Notes under the pieces: generated by a model
The model's database searches: none
Seen by the model: the letters and a program-made list of their open reading frames with translations, nothing else
Told to the model about the DNA's origin: nothing
Assembly: GCF_900101595.1 (NCBI RefSeq)
Contig: NZ_FMYY01000027.1
Location: forward strand, 1-64,000
Direction of reading: 5' to 3'
Length of the DNA stretch: 64,000 nt
DNA from: Paenibacillus sp. cl123
Lineage (GTDB): Bacteria > Bacillota > Bacilli > Paenibacillales > NBRC-103111
Part shown: piece by piece, positions 26,663 through 38,000 of the stretch
How the letters are laid out: every line of letters starts with the position of its first letter
Position numbering within the stretch: position 1 is the first letter of the stretch
Position numbers and translations under genes: made by a program

Positions 26663-28303
26663 TTACTTGTGTTGGGAGCGCACCAGCTCCAGGATATCCT
26701 TACCCAGGAAGGCTCTGTCTTTATTTTCCTTATACCAGGTATTCATGAACTCCTCGATCTGTTTGCCGCCGCCTCTCTCCCAGGCCGCTTTGGCATCTGC
26801 TACCGCCTGCTCAGGCGTATATTTGGCCCCGCCGATAATGCCTTTGGCAAAGATGTCCTTCATTTCCTTGTCGACATTCGTATTGATGACAACCAGCTCG
26901 CTCGGCAGGGTAGGCATATGCTCATAGTGACTGAGCGCGGGATACTGGGCCTCGGGATTAAGCAAGAACTCGTCGGCTTTCTTCATCATGTCCAGGCCGG
27001 CTTTCTGGTCAGGGTCACTGACGTCGAACGCCGCGGCGGAATTCAGAAGCGGGTTCTCAGGGATGGAGTAGAACATGGAGTAGTCCATAGCCCAATCCAG
27101 TTCCTTGGCGTTTTTCGCCGGATCGATGACTTTAGGGAAACCGTCCTCCCCTTTTTTCCAATGCTCGCCCTCTATTCCTTTTTTCAGAATCAGACCGTTC
27201 TCCGGCTTGAGGATGAAGTTAATATATTCCATAGCAGCCTTAGGATTTTTGGCAGCGGCATTGATTACCGTGGTCATTTGAACCGGATTGACTACATGAT
27301 GAACGTATTGACCCATGGGGGACTTAGGCTGCGCCATCGGCGCAATCTCCGCTCCCGGAACAACCTTGCGAAGCGTTTTGACGTCCGTTACCGTATTCTC
27401 AAACCAGTTGGTGATAGCAGGAGGAAGATAAATGCCTATTTTTCCGTTCAGAAAATCCTGCTTGGCTTTGGCTCCATTTTTGTCCGCCAGATAATCCTTA
27501 TCGATAAGCCCTTCCTCAAACAACCTTTTCTTGAATTTGAGCGACTCCAGCGTATTGTCCCAAGTCCGGACAATTTTGTCGTCACTGGAAATTTTCCAGC
27601 CGTACGAGCCGAACATGGAGTCCACCATGCCGTCCGAGGTGTAGCTCATATTGGTTCCGTACGTATCCTTCTTCCCGTTGCCGTCAGGGTCCTGCTCAAC
27701 GAATGCTTTCAGGACGACGAGCATTTCCTCGGTGGTTTTCGGAACCTCCAGATTTAGCTTTTTCAGCCAATCCATCCGGATAAAAGCTACGCTTTGCAGA
27801 TGGGGCTCATTCATTTTGCCGATTTCGTAAAGCTTGCCGTCCGGCTTGGTGCCTATTTTGCGCAGCTGGGGGTACTTTTCCAACAGCTTCTGGTATTCCG
27901 GCGCATATTGCAAGTAATCATCCAGCGGCATCAATTGCTTCTGCTGGTACAGGGAATTCCGGAACCCCGTATCAAAATCATTGACAATATCCGGCGCGCT
28001 GCCCGATGCGAACAGCACGTTCAGCTTCTTGACCGCCTCTGCCCGGGCTATCGGCACATAAATAGCCGTAACGGGAGAATGCTCGTTGATCCACTTGGTC
28101 CAGCGGTTGTCCTCCACTGTTCCTTCCGCTGCGGGAATGTTGCCTCTGTCATAATTGGAAACGGTAATGGTGGCTTTTCCTTCGGCTTTCCCCTGTGTCC
28201 CTTCTTCTTTTTGACTGCAGCCTGCCGCTCCTGCCGCCATAACCGCCGACAGTCCCAGTGCCAGCGTGACTTTCAGTTTTGGCGCGGATGTTTGTCCAAA
28301 CAT
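26663..28303 (-). CDS. Extracellular solute-binding lipoprotein (cassette 2)
   Basis: A 546-residue lipoprotein of the LplA type, with a lipobox AAGC near residue 29 and a two-lobe binding fold. Features include SGSAPDIVNDF near residue 90 and a C-terminal half with NTNVDKEMKDIFAKGIIGG. It is the third gene of the operon permease-permease-lipoprotein-GH105. The neighbouring GH105 enzyme and GH43 proteins suggest an oligosaccharide containing uronic acid or arabinose, as in pectic or hemicellulosic side chains (inference). GAGGGGGA precedes the ATG. Confidence 0.92.
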   Translation of the reverse strand: MFGQTSAPKLKVTLALGLSAVMAAGAAGCSQKEEGTQGKAEGKATITVSNYDRGNIPAAEGTVEDNRWTKWINEHSPVTAIYVPIARAEAVKKLNVLFASGSAPDIVNDFDTGFRNSLYQQKQLMPLDDYLQYAPEYQKLLEKYPQLRKIGTKPDGKLYEIGKMNEPHLQSVAFIRMDWLKKLNLEVPKTTEEMLVVLKAFVEQDPDGNGKKDTYGTNMSYTSDGMVDSMFGSYGWKISSDDKIVRTWDNTLESLKFKKRLFEEGLIDKDYLADKNGAKAKQDFLNGKIGIYLPPAITNWFENTVTDVKTLRKVVPGAEIAPMAQPKSPMGQYVHHVVNPVQMTTVINAAAKNPKAAMEYINFILKPENGLILKKGIEGEHWKKGEDGFPKVIDPAKNAKELDWAMDYSMFYSIPENPLLNSAAAFDVSDPDQKAGLDMMKKADEFLLNPEAQYPALSHYEHMPTLPSELVVINTNVDKEMKDIFAKGIIGGAKYTPEQAVADAKAAWERGGGKQIEEFMNTWYKENKDRAFLGKDILELVRSQHK

Positions 28304-28344
28304 GCGGAATCCCCCTCAATCTATGATTAATTTTGTTGTTGCCG

Positions 28345-29217
28345 TTAACCCTTGATAGAGCCAAGCATGATGCCTTTGACAAAATATTTCTGCAGAAACG
28401 GGTATACCGCCAGCATGGGCGCAACCATGACCACAACCCCGACCGCTTTCAGCTTTTCGGATACCATTTCCTGCTGCTGCATCATATCCATGGCCGACAT
28501 GTTGAAATTCCCTTGAATTTGCAGCATTCCCTGAACGATTACCGTAAGATTTTGCAAATTCGTCTTATTGATGTAAAGAATAACGCTCATGAACATGTTC
28601 CAGTAGCCCACCCCATAAAACAGCGTCAGCGTAGCCAGCATGGGAAGAGACAAAGGCAATACGATGCGCGTGAGCAGCTGAACCTCGCCGCAGCCGTCAA
28701 TCTGGGCGGAATCGGCCACTTCTTGCGGGATGCTCTCGAAATAGCTTTTCATAATCAGCATATTATAGGTACTGATCAGCCCGCTAAACCAGAGGGACCA
28801 GTAAGTATTGGTCAGGTGCAGGCTATTCATGACCAGATAAGTAGGGATCATGCCTCCGCTGAAGAGCATGGTGAACAAGGCGGCCGTTGTAATCGGCTTG
28901 CGGGCGTAGAGGTAACGGCGGGACAAGGGATAGGCCGTCAGCACCGTGGCCAGCATGCTCAAGGCTGTTCCGCCTAAGGTAATGATCACGCTGTTGTTAA
29001 AGGCCCGCAAGGCCGGCGTATTCTCAAAAAAGTAGCGGTAAACGGTGAGATCAAGCCCTACCGGCCAGAACCAGACCTGACCCAAGTCAACCGCATGCCC
29101 CGAGCTTATGGACAGCGCAATCAGATGCAGGAAAGGCAGGATGCAGCTGAGCGAAATGACGATCAAAACCACGTGAATAAAGCTTACAAAAATTTTTCCG
29201 CCTGTAGATTCCTTCAA
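28345..29217 (-). CDS. Saccharide ABC transporter permease (YtcP type)
   Basis: About 290 residues with six helices. It has the LFTMLFSGGMIPTYLVMNSL loop, the EAA-like motif ADSAQIDGCGEVQLLTRIVLPLSLP and the YtcP-style end FLQKYFVKGIMLGSIKG. I place the start at a TTG (29217) because AAAGGAGAG lies just upstream and the remaining N-terminus (LKESTGGKIFVSFIH) fits the family; the frame is open further but has no ribosome site. It partners the preceding LplB-type subunit; no ATPase is encoded here. Confidence 0.9.
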   Translation of the reverse strand: MKESTGGKIFVSFIHVVLIVISLSCILPFLHLIALSISSGHAVDLGQVWFWPVGLDLTVYRYFFENTPALRAFNNSVIITLGGTALSMLATVLTAYPLSRRYLYARKPITTAALFTMLFSGGMIPTYLVMNSLHLTNTYWSLWFSGLISTYNMLIMKSYFESIPQEVADSAQIDGCGEVQLLTRIVLPLSLPMLATLTLFYGVGYWNMFMSVILYINKTNLQNLTVIVQGMLQIQGNFNMSAMDMMQQQEMVSEKLKAVGVVVMVAPMLAVYPFLQKYFVKGIMLGSIKG

Positions 29218-29236
29218 GAGAATTTCTCTCCTTTCC

Positions 29237-30193
29237 TCAGAACAATCCCTGATCGAATTTACGGGCCAATGCATTGGCCGACAGCACAAGCACCAGACCG
29301 ACAAAGGATTCAAACAACCCCATGGCTGTCGTCAGACCAAACTGAGCCTGCTGCAGCCCCACTTTGTACACGTAAGTGCTGATGACCTCCGCTTTCTCCA
29401 ATACAGTTTGATTCTGCAAATTGTAAACCTGGTCAAACCCTACTTCCATCAGCCGGCCCATGCCAAGAATCAGCAGCAGGATAATCGTAGGACGGATGCC
29501 CGGCAGGGTGATATGCCAAATCTGCCTCAGCTTGCCTGCGCCGTCCATCCCTGCGGATTCGTACAGGCTGGGATCAATGCCCGAGAGAGCCGCGAGATAG
29601 ATGATGGCGCCGAAGCCCATCTCCTTCCACATGCCCGAGCCGATAAAAATGGCGACCCACGAGTCTGTGCGGTACAGGAATGGCACCGGCTCCATCCCCC
29701 ATTGAGCCAGCAGCTTGTTGATGGTGCCGCCTTCGATAGAGAACAGGGTCAGGACGATCCCTGCCACGATAACCCAGGACAAGAAATGCGGCAAATAAAT
29801 AACGGTTTGAATCCAGCGCTTCAGCCAGCTCTTCCGGACCTCATTCAAGGCGATGGCGATAATAATCGGCGCTGGGAACCCGAAGACCAGGTTCAGAACG
29901 CTCAGGGTAAGGGTATTCCAGATAATTTGCAGCGTGACTTTGGACTGGAATAAGATCTCGAAATATTTCCACCCCACCCACGGACTTGCCCATATGCCAT
30001 CGTGAAAATTATAGTTTTTGAAAGCGATCACGAGACCGCCCATCGGCACGTAGCGGAAAATCAGATAATAAAGAATTCCCGGTATAAGCATGACAAGCAG
30101 CGGAATATTTTGCCGAAACCGCTTTGTCTGGTAAAAAGCCTCTTTGGCGGCAGGTGCTCTATCCGTTCCTGCGGCGGCAGGCGTTGTATTCAT
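29237..30193 (-). CDS. Saccharide ABC transporter permease (LplB type)
   Basis: A 318-residue permease, first gene of the cassette 2 operon. After a hydrophilic N-terminus come IPLLVMLIPGILYYLIFRYVPMGGLVIAFKNYNF, the EAA loop YESAGMDGAGKLRQIWHITLPGIRPTIILL and the usual six helices. The ATG at 30193 follows AAGGGGGAG. About 50 bp upstream is a candidate -10 preceded at 16 bp by the conserved element at 30264-30308, suggesting activator control. Confidence 0.92.
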   Translation of the reverse strand: MNTTPAAAGTDRAPAAKEAFYQTKRFRQNIPLLVMLIPGILYYLIFRYVPMGGLVIAFKNYNFHDGIWASPWVGWKYFEILFQSKVTLQIIWNTLTLSVLNLVFGFPAPIIIAIALNEVRKSWLKRWIQTVIYLPHFLSWVIVAGIVLTLFSIEGGTINKLLAQWGMEPVPFLYRTDSWVAIFIGSGMWKEMGFGAIIYLAALSGIDPSLYESAGMDGAGKLRQIWHITLPGIRPTIILLLILGMGRLMEVGFDQVYNLQNQTVLEKAEVISTYVYKVGLQQAQFGLTTAMGLFESFVGLVLVLSANALARKFDQGLF

Positions 30194-30241
30194 GGCTCCC
30201 CCTTCTTTCCTGCTGAAAGTTTTGTTCGATGTGTTGCTTAT

Positions 30242-30308
30242 AATGTACCGCGGTTGGCCCATGCCGGGCCTTAAGAATCTTTAGGTGTTTCTGTACGATT
30301 TTTGTTTC
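30242..30308 (-). promoter_or_regulatory. Shared activator-type element and -10 of the cassette 2 operon
   Basis: On the minus strand, a block of about 45 bp (30264-30308) contains ACAAAAATCGTACAGAAA, then ACCTAAAGATT and TTAAGGCCCGG. Sixteen bases later comes TACATT (30242-30247), a likely -10. No -35 consensus is present; the GC-rich end of the block occupies that place. The same block with only a few differences lies upstream of the second GH43 gene at 40477-40519 with identical spacing to TACAGT. Confidence 0.65.
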
Positions 30309-30341
30309 TTCTACAAAGCCGACCGGCCGCGCGGGACGCAA

Positions 30342-30391
30342 AATAACCAAGGAGCCTGGCGGACGTTCCCGCCTGGCTCCTTGGTTATTTA
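30342..30391. terminator. Terminator of the GH43 operon
   Basis: An almost perfect long stem, AATAACCAAGGAGCC... with its reverse complement, spans 30342-30391. It follows the stop codon of the minus-strand GH43 gene and is flanked by TTATTT on both strands, so it could work in both directions and isolates the GH43 unit from the importer operon. Confidence 0.85.
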
Positions 30392-30411
30392 TTGCGCTCC
30401 GTCTGGCCGCT

Positions 30412-33400
30412 TCAGTTGCTGCGCCACGCTATAAAGCGCGCAAGCATGGCGGATACTTCAGCCCGGGTAACAGCGCCGGCAGGCTCCAGAAGGTTCCCCG
30501 GCTTGCCGGTAAGAATACCTGCCGATACAGCCCAATCGATGGCATCGTTGGCCCAGGCGGACACTTGGCCGCCGTCCGCAAAGCTTATGCCATTGCCGCT
30601 GGCGGCAGGCTGTTCGGCGTAACGGTGCAGGACAGTAATCAGCTGTTCCCGGGTCATGGAAGCTTCGGGATTACTGCCATCGCTGATCTCGGAGGCGACA
30701 GCCCAGTCTGCGGCCTTGCTGTACCAATACTCTCCGCCTTCGGTCTCAACGCCATGCACACGAGCCAGCACGGTAAACAGCATGGCGCGGCTCACGGATA
30801 CACCCGGCGCGAAGGTTCCCGGCTCCGTTCCGAGCAGCCATTCGCGGCTTGCCGTGAAGGCAATCGCTTCTGCCGCCCAATGGCTGTCAGGCACATCCTG
30901 GAAAACAACCTTGTTGTCGATCAGCTTCACCGTCATATTTCCTTTGGCTGTAAAGCTCAATCCGGCTTCGGTGACAACCGTTCCGATCACTTCCTTCGTC
31001 CCGTTCTCCCGAACGGCAAAGGCTACCGTGGAAGCGGAAGCATTCTTGAACGGAACGGTAACCCGCGCTTGCGTTACGCCTTCAGGCAGATGGATGGCGG
31101 CAGTTACCGCCCCGAGAGCAGTCGTGACGGTCTCAACCTGGACCCCCTTCGCATCCGTGGTGACAGAGCGGCTGCTTCCATCTGGCTTGCTCACGGTCTC
31201 CCGCTTGCTGCCATCCTGCTTGGTGACGACCTCGGTAATGGTACCGTTGCGTTCTTTCGTTCTCACTTCACGATCGCCATTCGGCCACACCGTAGTCTCC
31301 GTTACCGTGCCGGTTGTCTGATCGGTGCTGCTCACGGTCGTGCTGCCATCCTTGTTTTTGACTTCCGTAGACGGTGCAGACGGTTTAGTCGGAACGGCGG
31401 GATCGCTGCCGCCGCTTGAGGTATCGCCGCCGCCGTTGTCGTTATTGTATACACTCACCGTTACAACGCAGGAAGCCGTGTAACCGCCGTCTTCAGTGGC
31501 TACCGTAATCACGGCTGAGCCTGCGGCATGAACCGTCACCAGACCGTGCTCATCCACGGTAGCTACAGCCGGATTGGAGCTGCTCCAGGTCACCGTCTTG
31601 TTGGCTGCGTCAGCGGGTTTCACGTCTGCTGTAAGCTGAACAGTCGAAGCCCCGTGATTGGTATACAGCTGGGCGGCGGTCTGATTCAGGCTCACACTCG
31701 TCACAAGCACCGGCGGCGTATAGACGGCAATGGTCAACGCTACATGGGGACTGGCTTTATGAGTATCCGTCTGTGCGTAACGAACCCAATAAGTTCCGGG
31801 AGAAAGATTGGCGATGGCGTCCCCTTCGACGCTCAACCAGGTGCTGCCGTTGTCGGAGGACCACTCCATGGAAGAATTAACCCCGGTGATGCGTCCGTCA
31901 TTGGCTCCAACCGCCGTTTCATTGGTGTGATTGAGCCCCGTGGGCGCAGCCTTCGGTCCTCCGATCACCATCGCTTTGAAATCATCAAAGTCAATGGAGG
32001 CATTGGCATAGCCATCGACGCCGAACCGCTGGCCAGCCAGCTTCTCACCGCCTGTATGACGGAAATTGTAATCGGTGGCCACCTCAACATCGTTTATATA
32101 AACGGTATAAGTTTTGGCGTCCCAATTCGCCACCATTTTGATTTTGTACCAGGTATTGTACTGAAAGTCTTGGACCTTGACCTTCGTGGAAGGTCCATTC
32201 TGTACGATAATTTTACCCATATCAAAAGCCGTGACCAAGGAGTAATTGCCTGTGCCGCTGTCGTTGCGCACCATGGCGCCATTGGCGTACTGAAAATTGG
32301 TGTTTAGTCTGGCACGGTATTCGATGACGATGCGCTCATCCGCCTCAGCCCGTACCTCGCCTGCATACGGCAGGAACAGGTTGGCCTTGCCCGAGGTCGC
32401 CGTTGTGGTCACCCGGAGGAACCGATTCCCGGCCTCTTCCTGTACAGTGGCGGAAGCGCCATTGGTCAGATCCTCGGTCGTAATGCCATAAGGATACTTG
32501 CCAATCGTATCGCCGGAGAAATCCCGGTAAGCGTTATAGACAACGCCGTCCTGAACGCTGTTCAGCGAACCTAACAAAGCGGCTTCCGCTTGCGCAAGCT
32601 TATCCAGTTGCTCGTTAAACTGCTCTTTGCTCAAATCGGCGTTGCCGGCCAGCTCTTCCGCCTTGTTCACCTCGGCTGCGAAGGCATCATACTTGGATTG
32701 GCTGTAGTTGCCCAGCCCGTCACCCAAAGGATAAGAGAAATTGACCAGCTTGCTGCGGAGCTGATTCACAATCTCATCAAGGCCCCAGCCCGGAATAACG
32801 TTTACGGAAACGGTGGAAGGAAACTCACGGCCATCCAGCTTCAGGATGACAGGCAGCTGAACCGTGCCAAGGGAGTAGAAGTCAAGTCCCTCCGGCTCCC
32901 AGCTGACGACCTCTGCTTTCTTCGACTGGCTGTTGTAGACTACATCAACTACGCTCGGCAGCTTAGGGGCTACTCCGGAAGGCGTCTTCACTTGGGTAGC
33001 AACCTGAACCGCATCAGAAGCTGCGATCACGGCCAAGCTGAGCGCTGTCTTCTTGCCGTTGTATTCGGCTGTAATCGAAGCTGTGCCCGGCTTTACCGCA
33101 TAGACCGCATGGGTCACAGAATCAATTCCGGCCACTTCCGGATCGCTGCTCGTGTACTGGGCAGCCGCTGTCACATTCTGAACCTCGTAATTGTTATAGT
33201 TGGCCATTACCTGCAAAGGCCCGCTGCTCTGTCCGCTGGTCAGGATGCGGTCCAGTCCGCCGACAGCAACGGACTGCACAGCTTTGGGCTCCGCCGCAAC
33301 GGTAACTGTGGCTGTCGCCGTTTTCCCGTTATAGGTGGCGGTAATTGTAGCACTGCCCGCACCGACAGCCTTAACCCCGCCACCACCGTCAATAGCGGCG

Positions 33401-35037
33401 ATCTTCGTATCGGAAGAGGTGAAGGTTGCTCCTGCCTCTACAGCGGTATAGGTCGTGCCTGTTACCGTATACAAAGGCAAGCTGTGGGTTTCACCCAATC
33501 CGAGCGTATACCCCGGGGCAGCGAATAGCATCTCCGTGGCATCCAGCTTAAATAGATCCAAGCTGTCGATTTCGGCGAGGTTATTTCCCTTCGAGAAGCG
33601 GAGAATATTGTCGCCTTCCTTCAGATAGACCTTCGCGGAGGATAGTCCCCAACGATTCACGCCGGAATACACGATGCTCAAATTGATGCCCGAGCTCCCG
33701 TTGATCGACAAAATATGAGAAGCATCGGCCGCATTGGGCGAGCCGTTGGCATTGCGCACGGCCAGCATATAAAATCCCGTCTCCGGCACATTGACGGTAA
33801 ACTGGGCATAATCATCGGCGTTCTTGATGTTGGCAATCTTCATCCCGCCGGAAGCGGTGGCCTCCCGCCGGACAGCGGGAGAAGCTTCACCGCCCGGAGC
33901 TTTCACCAGCAGCGCGTTTTCCGCTTCATAACGCTTCCGCACCGGCTCGCCCGAAGGCGTGGCAATCGGGATGTTCGGATCGGCAGGCTCGCCCAGGTTC
34001 GGCGTATTGTCAGAATTCCAAGTGAATTTCTGCGTGTGGACTTTACGGGTCCATCCCGATCCCGGCCAGCGGGCGGCATGATAGATGATCCAGTCTTCTG
34101 TGCCGTCAGGAGACGTGACGATGCTGTGATGACCCGGGCCGTAAACGCCGTTGGCGCTGGAGAAGATCGGCTTGTCTTTTTTCACCCAGGAATCGGGATT
34201 CATCAAATCATCGCCGATCTTGGCTGTGATCAGCCCGAGGCAATAGCTGTCTGTCCAGCTTCCGTTTGCGGAATAGACCAGATTGATCGTGTCGCCTTTT
34301 ACCGTGACTTGGGGGCCTTCATTAATTCGGGCCGGGGACGATTCCCAGTCATATTCAGACGTCGAAAGCAATACCCTCTCCGAGCTGATGGTCCGCGGAT
34401 CACTCATCTCCGCAATATATAAGTTCTGGAAGCTTCCGTCCGTTTCTTCCCAGCCGGACCAGATGAAATAATGCTGCTCACCCACCGTCAGCACCGTGCC
34501 GTCGATCGCCCAACGATCGGAAGGATCGGTAATCTTCCCTTTGAACTCCCAGGTGCCGGTCAACGGATTGGCACTGGCGTTCTCCAGCACGTACATGCGG
34601 TGATTGGCATTGGTTCCGTTGTCGGCAGCGACATAAATATACCATTTGAATTGGCCGTCGGTATCCTTGAGATAGTGCATCTCCGGCGCCCAAATATTGG
34701 AGCTGTACATGGTGCCCTTGACCGGCGACCACGCCAGGCGCCTCTCGCCCGCCTCAAGACCGGAGATGGTCTTCGCCCTGCGGATCACGACGCCGCTGGC
34801 GTTCGCGAAGACGTTGTAGTAATAGCCGTCCGTGTGCTTGTAAACCCAAGGATCGGCTCCTGTCTGCATAATGACATTGTAGAAATCCGACACATTTTTC
34901 CCCTCCTGCGCAAACGAAGGTATGGCATCCGCCGAACCCGGCGACGGCTCCGCAGCCCCGACTAGTCCGCTCCATTGCGGCAGCATCAGCAGCACCGCGA
35001 GACAAAGCAGCAGATGTCTGAATTTATTCCTGACCAT
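30412..35037 (-). CDS. S-layer-anchored multidomain GH43 enzyme (1541 residues)
   Basis: A secreted protein with a signal peptide (to about AA-EPS, residue 30). Residues 50-365 form a GH43 five-bladed propeller: base Asp in GADPWV, pKa-setting Asp in RWAIDGT, acid Glu in INEGPQV. Then come a CBM6/35-type module (about 370-500, RYEAENALL), two Big_2-like domains (about 510-670), a linker, a concanavalin-like jelly roll (about 830-1040), further Ig-like repeats, a Ser/Gly/Asn-rich linker and three SLH domains (about 1345-1541, first FQDVPDSHWAAEAIAF). The likely role is removal of arabinose or xylose side groups at the cell surface. Start is ATG 35037 after AAGGAGG. It follows the next gene by about 50 bp. 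Confidence 0.88.
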   Translation of the reverse strand: MVRNKFRHLLLCLAVLLMLPQWSGLVGAAEPSPGSADAIPSFAQEGKNVSDFYNVIMQTGADPWVYKHTDGYYYNVFANASGVVIRRAKTISGLEAGERRLAWSPVKGTMYSSNIWAPEMHYLKDTDGQFKWYIYVAADNGTNANHRMYVLENASANPLTGTWEFKGKITDPSDRWAIDGTVLTVGEQHYFIWSGWEETDGSFQNLYIAEMSDPRTISSERVLLSTSEYDWESSPARINEGPQVTVKGDTINLVYSANGSWTDSYCLGLITAKIGDDLMNPDSWVKKDKPIFSSANGVYGPGHHSIVTSPDGTEDWIIYHAARWPGSGWTRKVHTQKFTWNSDNTPNLGEPADPNIPIATPSGEPVRKRYEAENALLVKAPGGEASPAVRREATASGGMKIANIKNADDYAQFTVNVPETGFYMLAVRNANGSPNAADASHILSINGSSGINLSIVYSGVNRWGLSSAKVYLKEGDNILRFSKGNNLAEIDSLDLFKLDATEMLFAAPGYTLGLGETHSLPLYTVTGTTYTAVEAGATFTSSDTKIAAIDGGGGVKAVGAGSATITATYNGKTATATVTVAAEPKAVQSVAVGGLDRILTSGQSSGPLQVMANYNNYEVQNVTAAAQYTSSDPEVAGIDSVTHAVYAVKPGTASITAEYNGKKTALSLAVIAASDAVQVATQVKTPSGVAPKLPSVVDVVYNSQSKKAEVVSWEPEGLDFYSLGTVQLPVILKLDGREFPSTVSVNVIPGWGLDEIVNQLRSKLVNFSYPLGDGLGNYSQSKYDAFAAEVNKAEELAGNADLSKEQFNEQLDKLAQAEAALLGSLNSVQDGVVYNAYRDFSGDTIGKYPYGITTEDLTNGASATVQEEAGNRFLRVTTTATSGKANLFLPYAGEVRAEADERIVIEYRARLNTNFQYANGAMVRNDSGTGNYSLVTAFDMGKIIVQNGPSTKVKVQDFQYNTWYKIKMVANWDAKTYTVYINDVEVATDYNFRHTGGEKLAGQRFGVDGYANASIDFDDFKAMVIGGPKAAPTGLNHTNETAVGANDGRITGVNSSMEWSSDNGSTWLSVEGDAIANLSPGTYWVRYAQTDTHKASPHVALTIAVYTPPVLVTSVSLNQTAAQLYTNHGASTVQLTADVKPADAANKTVTWSSSNPAVATVDEHGLVTVHAAGSAVITVATEDGGYTASCVVTVSVYNNDNGGGDTSSGGSDPAVPTKPSAPSTEVKNKDGSTTVSSTDQTTGTVTETTVWPNGDREVRTKERNGTITEVVTKQDGSKRETVSKPDGSSRSVTTDAKGVQVETVTTALGAVTAAIHLPEGVTQARVTVPFKNASASTVAFAVRENGTKEVIGTVVTEAGLSFTAKGNMTVKLIDNKVVFQDVPDSHWAAEAIAFTASREWLLGTEPGTFAPGVSVSRAMLFTVLARVHGVETEGGEYWYSKAADWAVASEISDGSNPEASMTREQLITVLHRYAEQPAASGNGISFADGGQVSAWANDAIDWAVSAGILTGKPGNLLEPAGAVTRAEVSAMLARFIAWRSN

Positions 35038-35089
35038 GTGCAATCCTCCTTGAAATGATGTCAGCCCTTCCAGTTCACGCTTCCTGCTT

Positions 35090-38000
35090 CTACTTTCTAT
35101 AACTCAGCATGTTCAGCAGTACCCTGATCGCCTCCGCTCTTGTTGCTTGATCGCCCGGAGCAAACTGATTCCCTCCTTTGCCTTCCATAATGCCCCGCTT
35201 GCTCAAGACCGCGACGGCATCCTTGGCCCAGTCGGGAATAGCCGCGTCATCCGCAAAACCCGCGGTTGCAGCCCCCTCGCCTGACTGCCCCAGGGCGCTT
35301 GCGATCATCTTGGCCATCTCGCTGCGGGTCATCTCGGCATCCGGGCGGAAGGAACCGTCCTCGTAACCGGAAATAATCCCTGCCCGCACCGCCTGCTCCA
35401 CGGCATCCATCGCCCAGGCGCCAATCTGTTCCTTATCGGTGAACGTCAGCGGTGCGCTTTCATGACGGTTCTCTTGCGGCTTAAGCGCATGGATGAGCAT
35501 GACGGCAAACTCGGCCCGCGTTACCGTCCGATCCGGCTTGAACGTACCATCCGGATAACCGCTGACGATTCCCAGGTCAATCGCTTGCTTGACATCGGTC
35601 TCCGCCCAGTGCGCCGCCAGGTCGCTCAAGTTGACCGCCGGCTTCGGAGCGGGCGGGTTGGCCGCCTGATCGACGCCGAATACCGCAAACTTGGCAACGC
35701 TGCTCACCTTCACGGCAATGGAAGCGGCCCCGTTGATTTGTCCGCCTAATGCCCTCCAGTTTTTTTGCGCTTCGTCATAGGCAAATACAGCCGGCTGTTG
35801 ACCCTTCTTGATGCGGGCCGGATCGAAAGCAAGCGTCAGCGTAATTTCCTTGTCGAAATCCCCGGGGAAATCCTTCCGAAGCTCGAACACCGGGCTGGCC
35901 GGCGCAGCTTGGCCTGCAAGCAGCTTTTGCGTATCCGTTATCTTGCTGATGCTAAGCTGGAATTCCTTTCGGGAAGCGCCCGCAGGAATCTCAATCTTGA
36001 TCTCGTCCCCCAGGCCGTATTCACCCTTCTTGTCGGCCGGAACCGTAAATTGGCTGCTGCTGACCGAATTCATTTCTTTGCCCGCTGTTGCGGATGGCGA
36101 GCTGCCGCCGGATGAGTCCCCCTCATCCGAGCCTCCCCCAGAAGAACCGCCCGATTGTTTAGCCGTCCATTGCGCATACAGGGTCACATTCGCCCCGCCC
36201 ATTGTGAATGTCTGACCTTCCGTGTAGCCGGCTCCGCTGCCGTCCGCCCGTACATTCCAGCCGGCAAATACATAACCAGGCTTCTCCAGATTGCCGGTAT
36301 TGCCGTAGACCGATACCGTGACGCCTTGCTCATAGCTGCTGTTATCAACCGGTGCGTGACCGCTTGCCGCGCCGTTGCCGTTATAGGTCACGCCGTAGGA
36401 CGGCGCTCCGAATATCGCCGTGATGGCCACCGCCTCGTCCGGCATGATGAAGGTGTTGTCGGTCACTCTCAGGCTGCCGGGACTGATCACCTTCCAGCCC
36501 TTGAAGAGCTGGCCCGGATCTGGCGTGGCGGTTAACGTAATCGCCGTATCCTTGACTGCCGAAGGTACATTGGCGCTGGCAATGCCATGCCCCTCGGCTG
36601 CCACCGTAATAAGATGGCTGGTCAAAGCAAAGCTGTCCACCACATTGACACTGAGCACAGCAGGGTTCCCTTGATTAAACTGGATAGAAAAGTCTACCGT
36701 ATCGCCCTTCTGCAGCCCCCATGCGGCCATAGTCTCACGCTTGATAGTCAACATGTCCCCGCTGACCGTATAATCATCCGTTGTCAATGCGCCATTGTAT
36801 ACGGCGCCTGCTACTGTTGCCGCGTATACCACGCCGGTCACAGATTTGGCTTCATTCCATATGATGCCGGTGCTGACATCTCCCGGCACATAGAGATCGT
36901 AGGTTGCCTTTTCCGGACTAACATCCGCGTCCTTCTTGGAGACGGTGATGGTGAAGTCCTTGGAGTAGCTCACACCGGTATCGCTGCCTTCTTCAATCGT
37001 AGCGGTGACAATGACAGTTCCCGCTCTGGTGGCGGTCAGCACATTTCCGTCCAGGACAGCCCTTGTTTGCCCGGCATCCTTGATGCTCCAGGCGATGCTT
37101 TTGCGCGTGGCCCAATCCGGCGAGACTGTTCCGAAGAGAGTCAGCTCCTGCCCGGCCTGCGCCGTGTCCGGGACAGCCGAAATGTCCGACACCGCATAGA
37201 AGGTATTGTCATACAGATTGCGCAGCTCGATCTTAAACCGCTGGTGATCTTTCCCCTCGTCATCGGCCAGCCGTATAACCGCGTTGTTTCCTTTGGAAGC
37301 TTCATTGACCGTAATCACTTTGCCATTGCTTTTGTTGATGATTTTGTAGTAATCGCCATCCTTCTCCAAACGCCATTGTTCGCTATCGGAGGGGATGGGA
37401 GCTTCCTCCATAGTCTGATTGAGAATCAGCTCCTGGATGCCCGAATCAGGCTTGATATCGAGGAAACGTGCGCCGCGCATAATCAGAATCCGGTAATAGC
37501 CTGTTCCCAAATCCACGAAGCGCATCAATTGACTGTTGGTTTCGCCATTGGAAAATTGGATGACGGCCGCTCCCTGATTGTACTTCTCCCCTGCCACGCT
37601 CAGCGCCTTGCCGCTGTGCTTCGGCTGGATCTTCACCATCTTCTCGGGAGTCAGCTCCTTGGCCTTCGTGCTCATGAAGCCGCCGCTGAATTTATCCAGA
37701 GTCAGGCTGTCTATATTGAGCTGGCCCGTATCCCCTTCCTCACGGCGGAATTCAATGCTATTCTTCCCGGCCTGCAGATGGACTGTCTCGGTCGCGTCCA
37801 TCCAGGTATCCCAATTCGCTGTCGGCGGCAAGGAAACTTGCTTAACCCGGTTGCCATTCACATACAGGGTCATGGTTCGATTCGTCGACTGTACGCCCGA
37901 ATAACGCAAGGTTGACGTATAGGCCGCCGTATAGGGGACATTTACTTCGAAACGGACAGCATCCCCTTTTTTCTGGAATAAGCCGACATAACCGTTGCCT